From: Paracoccus sp. N5
Lineage (GTDB): Bacteria; Pseudomonadota; Alphaproteobacteria; Rhodobacterales; Rhodobacteraceae
DNA length: 64,000 nucleotides
Assembly: GCF_000371965.1 (NCBI RefSeq)
Contig: NZ_AQUO01000002.1
Location: 62,001 to 126,000 of the forward strand
Direction of reading: 5' to 3'
Part shown: piece by piece, positions 26,512-34,080 of the stretch
Numbering within the stretch: position 1 is the stretch's first letter
How the letters are laid out: each line of letters opens with the position of its first letter
Program-made: the position numbers and the translations under genes
The notes under the pieces: model-generated
Database searches by the model: none
Told to the model about the DNA's origin: nothing
What the model saw: the letters and a program-made list of their open reading frames with translations, nothing else

Positions 26512-27183
26512 TCACAGCTCCGGCACGACCAGATCGCCGACCGCACCGTCCAGATGCAGCCGCGCGCCGGTCACGGCTTGCAGATCGTCAAGGGAAAGCG
26601 TGGCCAGCTTCTCGCGCAGCACGAAGCGGCCGTCCTGCACGTCCACCACGGCGAGCGAGGTATAGACCCGGGTCACGCAGCCCACGCCGGTCAGTGGCAG
26701 GGTGCAGGCTTCCAGCAGCTTCGGCTTGCCGTCCTTGGTGACATGGTCGGTGATGACCGCGACGCGCTTGGCGCCATGCACCAAGTCCATCGCGCCGCCG
26801 ACCGCCGGCACGCCCTTGGGCCCGGTGGACCAGTTCGCCAGGTCGCCGTTCTGCGCCACCTGATAGGCGCCGAGGATCGCCACGTCCAGATGCCCGCCGC
26901 GCACCATGGCGAAGCTGTCGGCATGGTGGAAAAAGGCCGCGCCGGGTTTCAGCGTGATCGCCTTCTTACCGGCGTTGATTAGGTCCCAGTCCTCCTCGCC
27001 CGCGGGCGGAGCCTCGCCAAAGCCCAGGACGCCGTTCTCGGTATGGAACACCGCCTGGCGGCCGGGGGGCTGGAACTTGGCCACCATCTCGGGAAAGCCG
27101 ATGCCCAGGTTCACATAGGCGCCGTCGGCGATGTCCTGCGCCGCGCGCCAGGCGATCTGGGCGTTGGAAAGCTTCGGGGTCAT
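26512..27183 (-). CDS. pcaJ: 3-oxoadipate CoA-transferase, beta subunit (PcaJ type)
   Basis: A 223-residue class I CoA-transferase B subunit. The catalytic glutamate is Glu49 in FHTENGVLGFG, with GIGFPEMVAKF before it and SFAMVRGGHLDVAILGAYQV, MDLVHGAKRV and LPLTGVGCV after it. It overlaps the alpha-subunit gene by four bases. With the alpha subunit it moves CoA from succinyl-CoA to 3-oxoadipate. The sequence alone does not exclude acetoacetate as substrate, but the ring-cleavage genes nearby favour 3-oxoadipate. Confidence 0.9.
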   Translation of the reverse strand: MTPKLSNAQIAWRAAQDIADGAYVNLGIGFPEMVAKFQPPGRQAVFHTENGVLGFGEAPPAGEEDWDLINAGKKAITLKPGAAFFHHADSFAMVRGGHLDVAILGAYQVAQNGDLANWSTGPKGVPAVGGAMDLVHGAKRVAVITDHVTKDGKPKLLEACTLPLTGVGCVTRVYTSLAVVDVQDGRFVLREKLATLSLDDLQAVTGARLHLDGAVGDLVVPEL

Positions 27184-27929
27184 GCCTGCACCTCCTGGGG
27201 ACGGGCGGGGGGATAGGCCGCATCGGCGCGGTTCAGCGCCTCTTCCTGCGCCGGGTTGGCGACCTCGACGATGCCGGCGACGAAGATGCCCGGCGTCACC
27301 ACATGCTCGGGGTCGATACCGCCCGGCGCGACCGCTTGCGTCACCTGCGCGATGGTGCGCGCCGCCGCCATCGCCATCAGCGGCGAGAAATTCCGCGCCG
27401 CCATGCGATAGGTCAGGTTGCCGTAATGGTCGCCCAGTTCGGCCTTGATCAGCGCGAAATCGGCCATGAGCCAGCGTTCCTGCACATAGGGCCGGCCCTC
27501 GAACTCGGCGACCGGCTTGCCGCGGGCCAGGTCGGTGCCGTAGCTGGTGGGCGTATAGAAGGCCGGGATGCCGGCGCCGCCGGCGCGGATGCGCTCGGCC
27601 AGCGTGCCCTGCGGCACCAGTTCCAGCTCGATCTCTCGGGCCAGGTATTTCTCGGTAAAGACCCGCGGATCGGCCGAGCGCGGGAAGGAACAGACCATCT
27701 TGCGGACCATGCCCTGCTCGATCATCGCCGCGATGCCGACATGGCCGTTGCCGGCATTGTTGTTGATGACGGTCAGGTTGCCGGGACTGCCGGTGGCCAG
27801 ATAGCGGTCGATCAGCGCGTGGATCAGCTCGATCGGCGCGCCCGAGCCGCCGAAGCCGCCGATCATCACCGTCGCGCCGTCCGGAATGCCGGCGACCGCC
27901 TCGGCCAGACTGGGAATGCGTTTGTCCAT
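27180..27929 (-). CDS. pcaI: 3-oxoadipate CoA-transferase, alpha subunit (PcaI type)
   Basis: A 249-residue class I CoA-transferase A subunit. The CoA-binding glycine motif MIGGFGGSGAP is near residues 22-32, with NNNAGNGHVGIAAMI, EIELELVPQGTLAERIRAGGAGIPAFYTPTSYGT and MAARNFSPLMAMAA following. CAGGAGGAG precedes the ATG. It is first in the three-gene minus-strand operon (alpha, beta, thiolase) and is divergent from the IclR gene. Confidence 0.92.
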   Translation of the reverse strand: MDKRIPSLAEAVAGIPDGATVMIGGFGGSGAPIELIHALIDRYLATGSPGNLTVINNNAGNGHVGIAAMIEQGMVRKMVCSFPRSADPRVFTEKYLAREIELELVPQGTLAERIRAGGAGIPAFYTPTSYGTDLARGKPVAEFEGRPYVQERWLMADFALIKAELGDHYGNLTYRMAARNFSPLMAMAAARTIAQVTQAVAPGGIDPEHVVTPGIFVAGIVEVANPAQEEALNRADAAYPPARPQEVQA

Positions 27930-28001
27930 GAACTCCTCCTGCGGGTTCCGGGGATTTCTTGCGCGCATGGCCGCCGTGATGCCAGAAGTTTCGTGCGGAT
28001 G

Positions 28002-28028
28002 TTGACATTTGTTCAAACTGCGTAAAAT
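28002..28028 (+). promoter_or_regulatory. Possible promoter and IclR operator in the divergent pca region
   Basis: TTGACA at 28002-28007 and TAAAAT at 28023-28028 (spacing 15, shorter than ideal) precede the IclR start at 28038. An inverted repeat TTGACATTTGTTCAA (28002-28016) overlaps it and could be an autoregulatory site. Confidence 0.35.
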
Positions 28029-28037
28029 CATGTGCGC

Positions 28038-28796
28038 ATGGTGAACAAGACCGATTTCATCGCCTCGCTGGCGAAGGGGCTTGGCGTGATCGAGGCGTTC
28101 CGGGCCGAGCGCCCGCGGCTTTCCATCGCCGAGGTGGCTGAGGCGACGGGGCTGGACCGGGCGACGGCGCGGCGCTGCCTGCTGACCCTGCACGAGCTGG
28201 GCTATGCCGATTACGACGGCAAGTTCTTCACCCTGACGCCGCGCATCCTGCGGCTGGGCATGGGGGCGCTGGCGGCGATGCCGCTGGCGCAGCTGGTGCA
28301 GCCCTGGCTGGACCAGCTTTCGGAACAGATCGGGCAATCGACCTCGGTCTCGATCCTCGACGGGACCGAGATCGTCTATCTGGCACGGGCGGCGCAGCGG
28401 CGGGTGATGTCCATCGGGCTGATGCCGGGCTCGCGGCTGCCGGCGCATTGCACCTCGATGGGCCGGGTGCTGCTGGCCGCCCTGCCCGAGCCCGAGGCGC
28501 GCGCCATCGTCGAGCGCTCGGACCTGACGCCGCGCACCCGCCACAGCCTGACCGCGCCGGACGAAATCATGGCGCGCATCCGGCAGGTCCGCGCCGAGGG
28601 CCATGCGGTGATCGACCAGGAGGTCGAGCTGGGCCTGCGCTCGCTTGCCGTGCCGCTTTGGAATGCGCATGGCCGGGTGGTGGCGGCGCTGAATACCGGG
28701 GTGGCAGCGGTGCAATCCTCGGCCGAGGAACTGGTCGCGCTCTACCTGCCGGCGCTGCGCCGGGTGCAGGAGGGGCTGCGCCGGGTGCTGCGCTAG
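28038..28796 (+). CDS. IclR-family regulator (PcaR/PobR type)
   Basis: A 252-residue IclR regulator. The winged helix lies at about residues 10-65 (FIASLAKGLGVIEAF, LSIAEVAEATGLDRATARRCLLTL), and the effector domain carries GSRLPAHCTSMGRVLLA, AEGHAVIDQEVELGLRSLAVPL. This wording is typical of the PcaR/PcaU/PobR branch that senses protocatechuate-pathway compounds such as 3-oxoadipate. I use the ATG at 28038; an in-frame GTG at 28032 is possible. It is divergent from the CoA-transferase operon. The 3' end overlaps the convergent TetR gene by four bases at the palindrome CTAG, which gives both genes a TAG stop. Confidence 0.9.
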   Translation: MVNKTDFIASLAKGLGVIEAFRAERPRLSIAEVAEATGLDRATARRCLLTLHELGYADYDGKFFTLTPRILRLGMGALAAMPLAQLVQPWLDQLSEQIGQSTSVSILDGTEIVYLARAAQRRVMSIGLMPGSRLPAHCTSMGRVLLAALPEPEARAIVERSDLTPRTRHSLTAPDEIMARIRQVRAEGHAVIDQEVELGLRSLAVPLWNAHGRVVAALNTGVAAVQSSAEELVALYLPALRRVQEGLRRVLR

Positions 28797-29431
28797 CGGC
28801 CGGGCAGCGGCGGGCGCGGCCGGGCGGCCAGTTCGGCGGCGCTGGCCAGGTCCAGGCCGGCCATGCAGAGCAGGCGCGCCACGATCCGCTCGCTTTCGGC
28901 AGGCGGAAGCTGGTCTTCGGTGATCGCCAGGCTGGCGCCGATCAGCGCGTGGCAGGTCAGCCGCCAGGTCAGTTCGGCCGCCTCGGCCTCGAACCGGCCG
29001 GCCGCCGAGGCCTGGCGCAGGTCGCGGATGGCGAAGGGGCCCATCATGCGGAACAGCGCATCCGCGATCACCTCGGAGCGGTGCAGCATCTGCCGCCAGC
29101 GCGGATCGCCGGTCGCGGCGTCCAGCACGGTGCGGATGCCGAAGGCATAGACCTGCGCCGGATCCTCGAACCGGTCGGTGACGGCCTGGATGCTGACCCC
29201 CAGGTCGTGCATCAGTCCCTCGAGCACGGCTATGGCCAATTCGTCCTTGGACCGGAAATAGTTGTAGATCGTTCCGGCGCCGACATCGGCGCGCTCGGCG
29301 ATCTCCAGCATGGTGGCGGCCTCGGCGCCCTTTTCGGTCATGATCTCGCGCGCGGCCTTGATCAGCGCCGCCCGGTTGCGCCGCTGGCGCCGCGCCACGC
29401 GGCCTTCGCCCTGGATCCCTGTCTCGGCCAT
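28793..29431 (-). CDS. TetR-family repressor of the flavin hydroxylase gene
   Basis: A 212-residue regulator. The helix-turn-helix is at about residues 16-62 (NRAALIKAAREIMTEKGAEAATMLEIAERADVGAGTIYNYFRSKDELA). The start at 29431 has GGAG seven bases upstream; an earlier in-frame ATG would add an unlikely basic extension and read across the operators. Two palindromes just upstream (29445-29474) are likely its operators. It is divergent from the MhpA-like hydroxylase gene and probably represses it until an aromatic ligand binds (inference). Confidence 0.9.
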   Translation of the reverse strand: MAETGIQGEGRVARRQRRNRAALIKAAREIMTEKGAEAATMLEIAERADVGAGTIYNYFRSKDELAIAVLEGLMHDLGVSIQAVTDRFEDPAQVYAFGIRTVLDAATGDPRWRQMLHRSEVIADALFRMMGPFAIRDLRQASAAGRFEAEAAELTWRLTCHALIGASLAITEDQLPPAESERIVARLLCMAGLDLASAAELAARPRPPLPGR

Positions 29432-29444
29432 GTGCTGCTCCGTA

Positions 29445-29474
29445 TTCGGACCCGAACCATATTCGGAAACGAAT
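29445..29474. promoter_or_regulatory. Tandem TetR operators
   Basis: Two perfect inverted repeats lie back to back: TTCGG-AC-CCGAA (29445-29456) and ATTCG-GAAA-CGAAT (29461-29474), centres 17 bp apart. They share the half-site TTCGG and sit 14 bases upstream of the TetR ATG in the divergent promoter region. Confidence 0.65.
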
Positions 29475-29706
29475 CGGTTCTCAAGCCAACGGGCGGGTTG
29501 GCCCGTCCGACGCGGCAAGAAGCCGCGGGTCGTGCGGGAGTTTTTGGCGTCCCGCCAATGTCTTGTAAGTTCCTGGCTGGCGTGAATTACAATCAAAGTT
29601 GACGATCATTCATTTTTAGAACAAATTCGCCGCCGAGCGATCCGCCCGCATGGGAGCGCGGGCGATCGGGCCGGAACCCCGGCAATCGTTTCAGGGAGGA
29701 ACAACG

Positions 29707-31347
29707 ATGACCCCATCGACCCAAGCCGCCGACACCGATGTCGCCATCGTCGGCGCCGGCCCCGTCGGCACGCTGCTGGCGATCCTGCTGGGCCAGCGTG
29801 GCAAGCGCGTGACGCTGATCGAGCGTTGGAGCACGCATTACGACCTGCCGCGCGCCGTGACCTTCGACCACGAGATCGCGCGCATCCTGGCCACGCTGGG
29901 CATCGACGCCGAGACCGACCCCTCGATCAACCATCACGACGAGCTTTATTACTGGCGCAACGCCAAGGGCGAGAATCTCCAGATCGTGGACTGGCAAAGC
30001 CAGTCGGCCAGCGGCTGGCGCGTGCGCTACTGGTTCAACCAGCCGCTGCTGGAAAAGCGCCTGTTGAAGCTGGCGGGCGGCATGCCGGAAATCACCATGA
30101 TGCGCGGCTGGAACGCCGTCGCGCTGGACCAGGATGCCGAGGGCGTCACCCTGGCGCTGCAACAGAACCCCGAGGAGGTCGGCCCGGACGGCGCGCGCCG
30201 GACAATCCGGGCGAAATTCGCCGCCGGCACCGACGGCGCCAACAGCTTCGTGCGCCATGCGCTTGGCATCGAGAACGAGGACAAGGGCTATTTCTTCGAC
30301 TGGCTGATCCTCGACATGCTGCCGAAATTCGACTACCGCGCCTCGCGCCCGGATGAGCCGGCGCAGTGGCAGCTTTGCGACCCCAGGCGCCCGACCACCA
30401 TCGTCCCCGGCGGGCCCGCGCCGCAGCCCGGCCAGCCCGACCGCCGCCGCTGGGAGTTCATGGTCCTGCCCGGCGAATCGGTGGCCGAGATGCAGACCCC
30501 GGAAAGGGCGTGGGAACTGCTGCAACCCTGGGGCCTGACACCCGAGAATGCCGCGCTGGAGCGCGCTGCCGTCTATCGCTTCCAGGCCCGCTGGGCGAAG
30601 CAATGGCACAAGGGCCGCTGCCTGATCGGCGGCGACGCCGCGCATCTGATGCCGCCCTTTGCCGGCGAGGGCATGTGCGCCGGCATCCGCGACGCGGTGG
30701 CCATGGCCTGGCGGCTGAACCTGATCCTTGAAGGCAAGGCGGGCCTCGGCCTGCTGGACAGCTATACCAGCGAGCGCAAGGACCACGCCTGCCATTACAT
30801 CGACTTCAGCCAGGAGCTGGGCAGCATCATCTGCATCGCCGACGAGGCCGAGGCCGCCGCGCGCGACGCCCGCATGATCGCCGAGCTTCAGGCCCGCGGC
30901 CAGCGGCCGGTGCCGACCGACATCTGCCATCTCGGCCCCGGCGCCTGGTGCGCGGCCAGCGCCCATGCCGGCGAGTTGTCGGTGCAGGGCGTGGTCGAAC
31001 ACAAGGGCCGGTGCGACCGCTTCGACCAGGCCGTGGGCCGGGGCTGGGTGGTGATCGGCTATGAGGCCGATCCGCTGGCGGCGCTGACGCCCGGGCAGCG
31101 GGCGCGGCTCGAATTGCTGGAGGGGTTCGGCGTGCAGCTCTGCGCCCCCGGCGGCGGCTGCGAGGTGATCGACACCGAAGGCACCTACAGGCACTGGCTT
31201 ACCGAGATCGATGCGAAATACGTGCTGATCCGGCCGGATTTCTATGTCGCGGCCACGGCGAACAGCGCCGAGGCCTTCCAGCAGCGCGTCGATGCGGTGA
31301 TGCGGGCGCTGGACCTGGCCGACAGCCCGGCGCTGGCGGCAGAATAA
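29707..31347 (+). CDS. FAD-dependent aromatic hydroxylase, MhpA-like
   Basis: A 546-residue class A flavin monooxygenase. The FAD motif GAGPVG is at residues 16-21, the arginine region is DLPRAVTFDHEIARILATLGI, the middle motif is GTDGANSFVRHALGI and the second FAD motif is GGDAAHLMPPFAGEGMCAGIRDAVAMAWRL. It resembles 3-(3-hydroxyphenyl)propionate hydroxylases and resorcinol-type hydroxylases. GGGAGGA lies before the ATG. A likely role is ring hydroxylation to a dihydroxy- or trihydroxybenzene for the intradiol enzyme; resorcinol to hydroxyquinol is one option. It is controlled by the divergent TetR gene. Confidence 0.9.
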   Translation: MTPSTQAADTDVAIVGAGPVGTLLAILLGQRGKRVTLIERWSTHYDLPRAVTFDHEIARILATLGIDAETDPSINHHDELYYWRNAKGENLQIVDWQSQSASGWRVRYWFNQPLLEKRLLKLAGGMPEITMMRGWNAVALDQDAEGVTLALQQNPEEVGPDGARRTIRAKFAAGTDGANSFVRHALGIENEDKGYFFDWLILDMLPKFDYRASRPDEPAQWQLCDPRRPTTIVPGGPAPQPGQPDRRRWEFMVLPGESVAEMQTPERAWELLQPWGLTPENAALERAAVYRFQARWAKQWHKGRCLIGGDAAHLMPPFAGEGMCAGIRDAVAMAWRLNLILEGKAGLGLLDSYTSERKDHACHYIDFSQELGSIICIADEAEAAARDARMIAELQARGQRPVPTDICHLGPGAWCAASAHAGELSVQGVVEHKGRCDRFDQAVGRGWVVIGYEADPLAALTPGQRARLELLEGFGVQLCAPGGGCEVIDTEGTYRHWLTEIDAKYVLIRPDFYVAATANSAEAFQQRVDAVMRALDLADSPALAAE

Positions 31348-31354
31348 GGGGGTA

Positions 31355-31680
31355 TCATCCCTTTGCGGATCGCTCGGGCCGGTGTGCCGGCCACCGCAAG
31401 AAGGCAGGACAGCAAGCGGACCGTCGCAGTCCGTGCGGCAGCGCTGGGCTGGACGACCCGACGGCGGTCTCATCCTGAGGCGGCTGGAACTGATTGGGGG
31501 CTAGGCTGAATCGACATTCATCGCATTTCCTGGCGGCTTCAAACGCATCCGGCCCAAGCATTTCGCCGGTGATCAACACGCGCTCGACCAACGCATCGAT
31601 GGAATTGCTGCGAAAGGATGCCACGGCGATGCCCCCCCCCCGAAGCTGCCTGGAAACAGCGTCGGGTAACGCACGCGAGG
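31355..31680 (-). pseudogene. Possible remnant of a periplasmic metal/siderophore-binding protein
   Basis: A minus-strand frame reads DILFSSRALPDAVSRQL, GIAVASFRSNSIDALVERVLITGEMLGPDAFEAARK, loosely like the helical linker region of BtuF/FecB-type binding proteins. It runs directly on from the traG-like remnant without a start or ribosome site. A run of ten C/G at 31631-31640 lies within it. It then decays into sequence I cannot assign. The family call is weak. Confidence 0.3.
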
Positions 31681-31682
31681 AA

Positions 31683-32010
31683 AACAGGATGTCAACATCG
31701 GCGGCCTAGCGGGCGCGCATCACCGAGAGGATGATGGCGGTGCCGACGGCCATAAACCCGCCCGAGGCGGCGATGATGCCGCCCTCGGCAAAGATGCGCG
31801 GCGCATAGGCGTCATAAACATACCACCACCAGAACAGCGCCGGCGGGTAATAGACCGGCCAGCCCCAGATCTCGAACCAGGCCGGGCCGAGCTGGGGCTG
31901 GAAGCCGAGGCGCCAGGCCACATATTGCGTCGCCGCCCAGATGAAGGCGAGGACGATCAGGAGACCAAGGCGATCTGGCCCCAGAGGATCTTCGTGCCGG
32001 ACAAGCGGTT
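31683..32010 (-). pseudogene. traG: traG/virD4-like conjugation coupling protein, N-terminal fragment
   Basis: Minus-strand frames read TKILWGQIALVS, then after a one-base loss LIVLAFIWAATQYVAWRLGFQ, FEIWGWPVYYPPALFWWWYVYDAYAPRIF and ASGGFMAVGTAIILSVMRAR, the membrane-anchor N-terminus of TraG-type coupling proteins. A TAG at 31706-31708 replaces the expected codon after RAR, and the frame then continues only as AADV. The ATPase domain is missing. This is direct evidence of former conjugative DNA in the region. Confidence 0.85.
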
Positions 32011-32211
32011 TCGACCTCGCTGCTGATACTCAATACGACGAGGGAAAAACCGGGCCAACACAGGTTGCAACAGCTATTCCTGGACTGATCGCACCCGTCG
32101 CAGGGTAGCGTAAAAATACTTGCGGCATCCGGCGCGGAAGTTTCCTGCGATACATCGTGATTGGCACCGAATGATGCTATATTGGGTGCATGCATCCTTG
32201 GAGGCATGTCT

Positions 32212-32406
32212 ATGCGTACCACCCTGAATCTCGACGACGAGTTGCTCCGGCAAGCCCATGACCTCACCGGCATCGGCGAGAAGGCCGTCCTGGTGCGCGA
32301 GGGGCTTAAGGCGCTGATCGAGCGCGAGAGCGCCCGGCGGCTCGCCCTGCTCGGCGGCAGCGACAAACGCGCAGCGGTGGCCCCACGCCGGCGGCCGGTG
32401 CGGTGA
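32212..32406 (+). CDS. vapB: VapB-type antitoxin
   Basis: A 64-residue protein beginning MRTTLNLDDELLRQAHDLTG, the ribbon-helix-helix-like start of VapB (DUF2191) antitoxins, followed by a C-terminal basic tail that would wrap the toxin. GGAGG lies seven bases before the ATG at 32212, which is why that start is preferred to the ATG at 32206. It overlaps the vapC start by four bases. It is complete, unlike the toxin. Confidence 0.85.
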   Translation: MRTTLNLDDELLRQAHDLTGIGEKAVLVREGLKALIERESARRLALLGGSDKRAAVAPRRRPVR

Positions 32407-32732
32407 TCCTCGTCGATACCTCGATCTGGATCGACCACCTGCGCACGGGTAATGCGGAACTGGCCGATCTGCTGAGTGCCGGGATGGTGCTGGCGCATCC
32501 CTTCGTCATCGGAGAACTGGCGCTCGGCAGTCTCAAGGACCGGGAGACCGTCATCGCTGCGATGCAGGGCCTGCCGCAGGCGCCCATGGCCAGCCATGCC
32601 GAGGTCATCGCGCTGATCGAGGCGCGGCGGCTCTTCAACGTCGGCATCGGTTATGTCGATGCTCATCTGATCGCCGCCACCCTGCTCATCCGTGTAGGCC
32701 CATTGAGCTACTCCCCGGAAATCGGACAGTGA
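32403..32732 (+). pseudogene. vapC: VapC toxin (PIN domain), C-terminus replaced by IS sequence
   Basis: A GTG start at 32403 overlaps vapB. The PIN-domain acidic residues are visible: Asp4 and Thr5 (VDTSIW), the Glu in GELALG and the Asp in GYVDAHLIAATLL. From about 32692 the frame leaves VapC sequence and runs into an IS3-type element for about 13 residues before stopping. The normal last strand-helix segment with its TRD-like acid is missing. RNase activity is doubtful, though most catalytic residues remain. Confidence 0.8.
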
Positions 32733-33117
32733 CGGAAGCTACGATCTGACGTGTGCTGGTCTCCAAGACGAGGAGATCAGGAATGCGGAAACGCAGGAAC
32801 GATGACGCTTCAAGGCGCGCGTGGCGCTGGAAGCAGTGAAAGGCGAGCGCACTGTCTCGGAACTGGCGGCTGAATACGGCGTGCATCCGACGATGATCCA
32901 CCAGTGGAAGAAGGCCTTGCTCGACGGGGCTGCGGATATCTTCGAGCGCGGTGGCAGAAAGCCTGCTGCGGAGGTGGATGAGGAGACGGTCCGATCGCTG
33001 CATGCCAAGATCGGAGAACTGGCCGTCGCCAACGATTTTTTATCCAGAAAGCTCAAGCCGTGGACCGGCAAGTGAGGCGTGGGATGATTGAGCCGGGCCA
33101 GCCCAGCGCCTGAGCGT
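32692..33117 (+). pseudogene. IS3-family element remnant (orfA and the start of orfB)
   Basis: The ATG at 32782 starts MRKRRNDDAS; a one-base loss near 32812 shifts the frame, which then reads KARVALEAVKGERTVSELAAEYGVHPTMIHQWKKALLDGA, a typical IS3 orfA helix-turn-helix with leucine zipper, ending at 33075. An orfB start (MIEPGQP) follows at 33084 but is frameshifted and cut off by about 33117. The left end of the element lies near 32692, inside vapC. The 3' part is lost. Confidence 0.85.
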
Positions 33118-33282
33118 GACAGAAGATCGGCTGTGGTCTATCTTGTGGGCCAATGCTCGCGGGCAGACGTGAGATTTCCCTTTTGATTTCAGAGGGTCTA
33201 CCGTAGCGGTACCCGCCTCCAAGTCTTTTCAAGGGCTTGTGCTATATCGGGCTTCCCCTTCTTCCGGCGTTTACAGTTTCTT

Positions 33283-33680
33283 TCACGTTGTGCTCCCGTT
33301 CGCCTGGGCGAGCCTGACCAGGATGCCGTCCGATTCATCGGGCGAAACGTTGGCATAATGCTCGATCACCGCCGCCGCGTAGCGCGCGGACCTGCCCATG
33401 TGCACCGCGATCTCGGCCAGCGTAAGCCCGGCCTTCAGAAGACGGATGGCGGCTGTGCTTCGCCTGTCCTGAAGCCGCAAGTCATATCCCACGGTTCGGG
33501 CGCAAGCCCCGCATTGTTGCGCCAATGGCGCATGCTGTCCGAGGCGTGGCGGCCGATCATGGCCCGCCTGCAATCACTGACCAGGATCGACATGCGGACG
33601 GCCGGCGTGGCATCGATCAGCGCGGCCATGGCGGGCGTGACCGGGACCGTGGCCGTCCAATTCCGCTTGCTCGTCCTGAT
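33283..33680 (-). pseudogene. Site-specific integrase (tyrosine recombinase), C-terminal remnant
   Basis: Minus-strand frames read [40 protein letters not shown], then in a second frame [47 protein letters not shown]. This is the catalytic half of a tyrosine recombinase with the last His/Tyr box region. A frameshift separates the parts near 33480, and the usual HDLRGTA box is damaged. It suggests a lost genomic island or plasmid integration. Confidence 0.75.
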
Positions 33681-33682
33681 GC

Positions 33683-34040
33683 GAATACGACCTATCTGTT
33701 CATCAGCCACGACTTGGGCGTCGTGCGCCACATCTGCGACGAGATCGCGATGATGTATCCGGGCCAGATTGTGGAAAAGGCGCCGGCGGCGCAGATCTTC
33801 GCCGCGCCACGCCATCCCTATACCTAGGCGCTGATCGCCACGGCGCCTTCGCTCGCGCCCGGGCATCGCAGGCGCGGCGGCGGGGCGCGGCTGCAGGGCG
33901 ACCCCCCCAGCCCGGTGAACCTGCCCAAGGGCTGCCGCTTCGCCTCGCGCTGCCCGATCGCGGTCGAGGATTGCCGCCAGCGGATGCCGGCCCTGCGCCA
34001 GCTCGCCCCCGGGCAGGCGGTGGCCTGCCATCTGGCCTGA
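33683..34040 (+). pseudogene. Oligopeptide/dipeptide ABC ATPase (OppF/DppF type), C-terminal remnant
   Basis: The frame reads [44 protein letters not shown], then a TAG stop at 33826-33828, then ALIATAPSLAPGH, GDPPSPVNLPKGCRFASRCPIA and CRQRMPALRQLAPGQAVACH. This is the C-terminal third of a DppF/OppF ATPase including its oligo_HPY tail. Walker A, the signature and Walker B are missing, and the frame is stopped. Confidence 0.88.
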
Positions 34041-34080
34041 CGGCCGGCCGGGGGCCTGCCCGGCGGGGCAGGCCCCTTCG

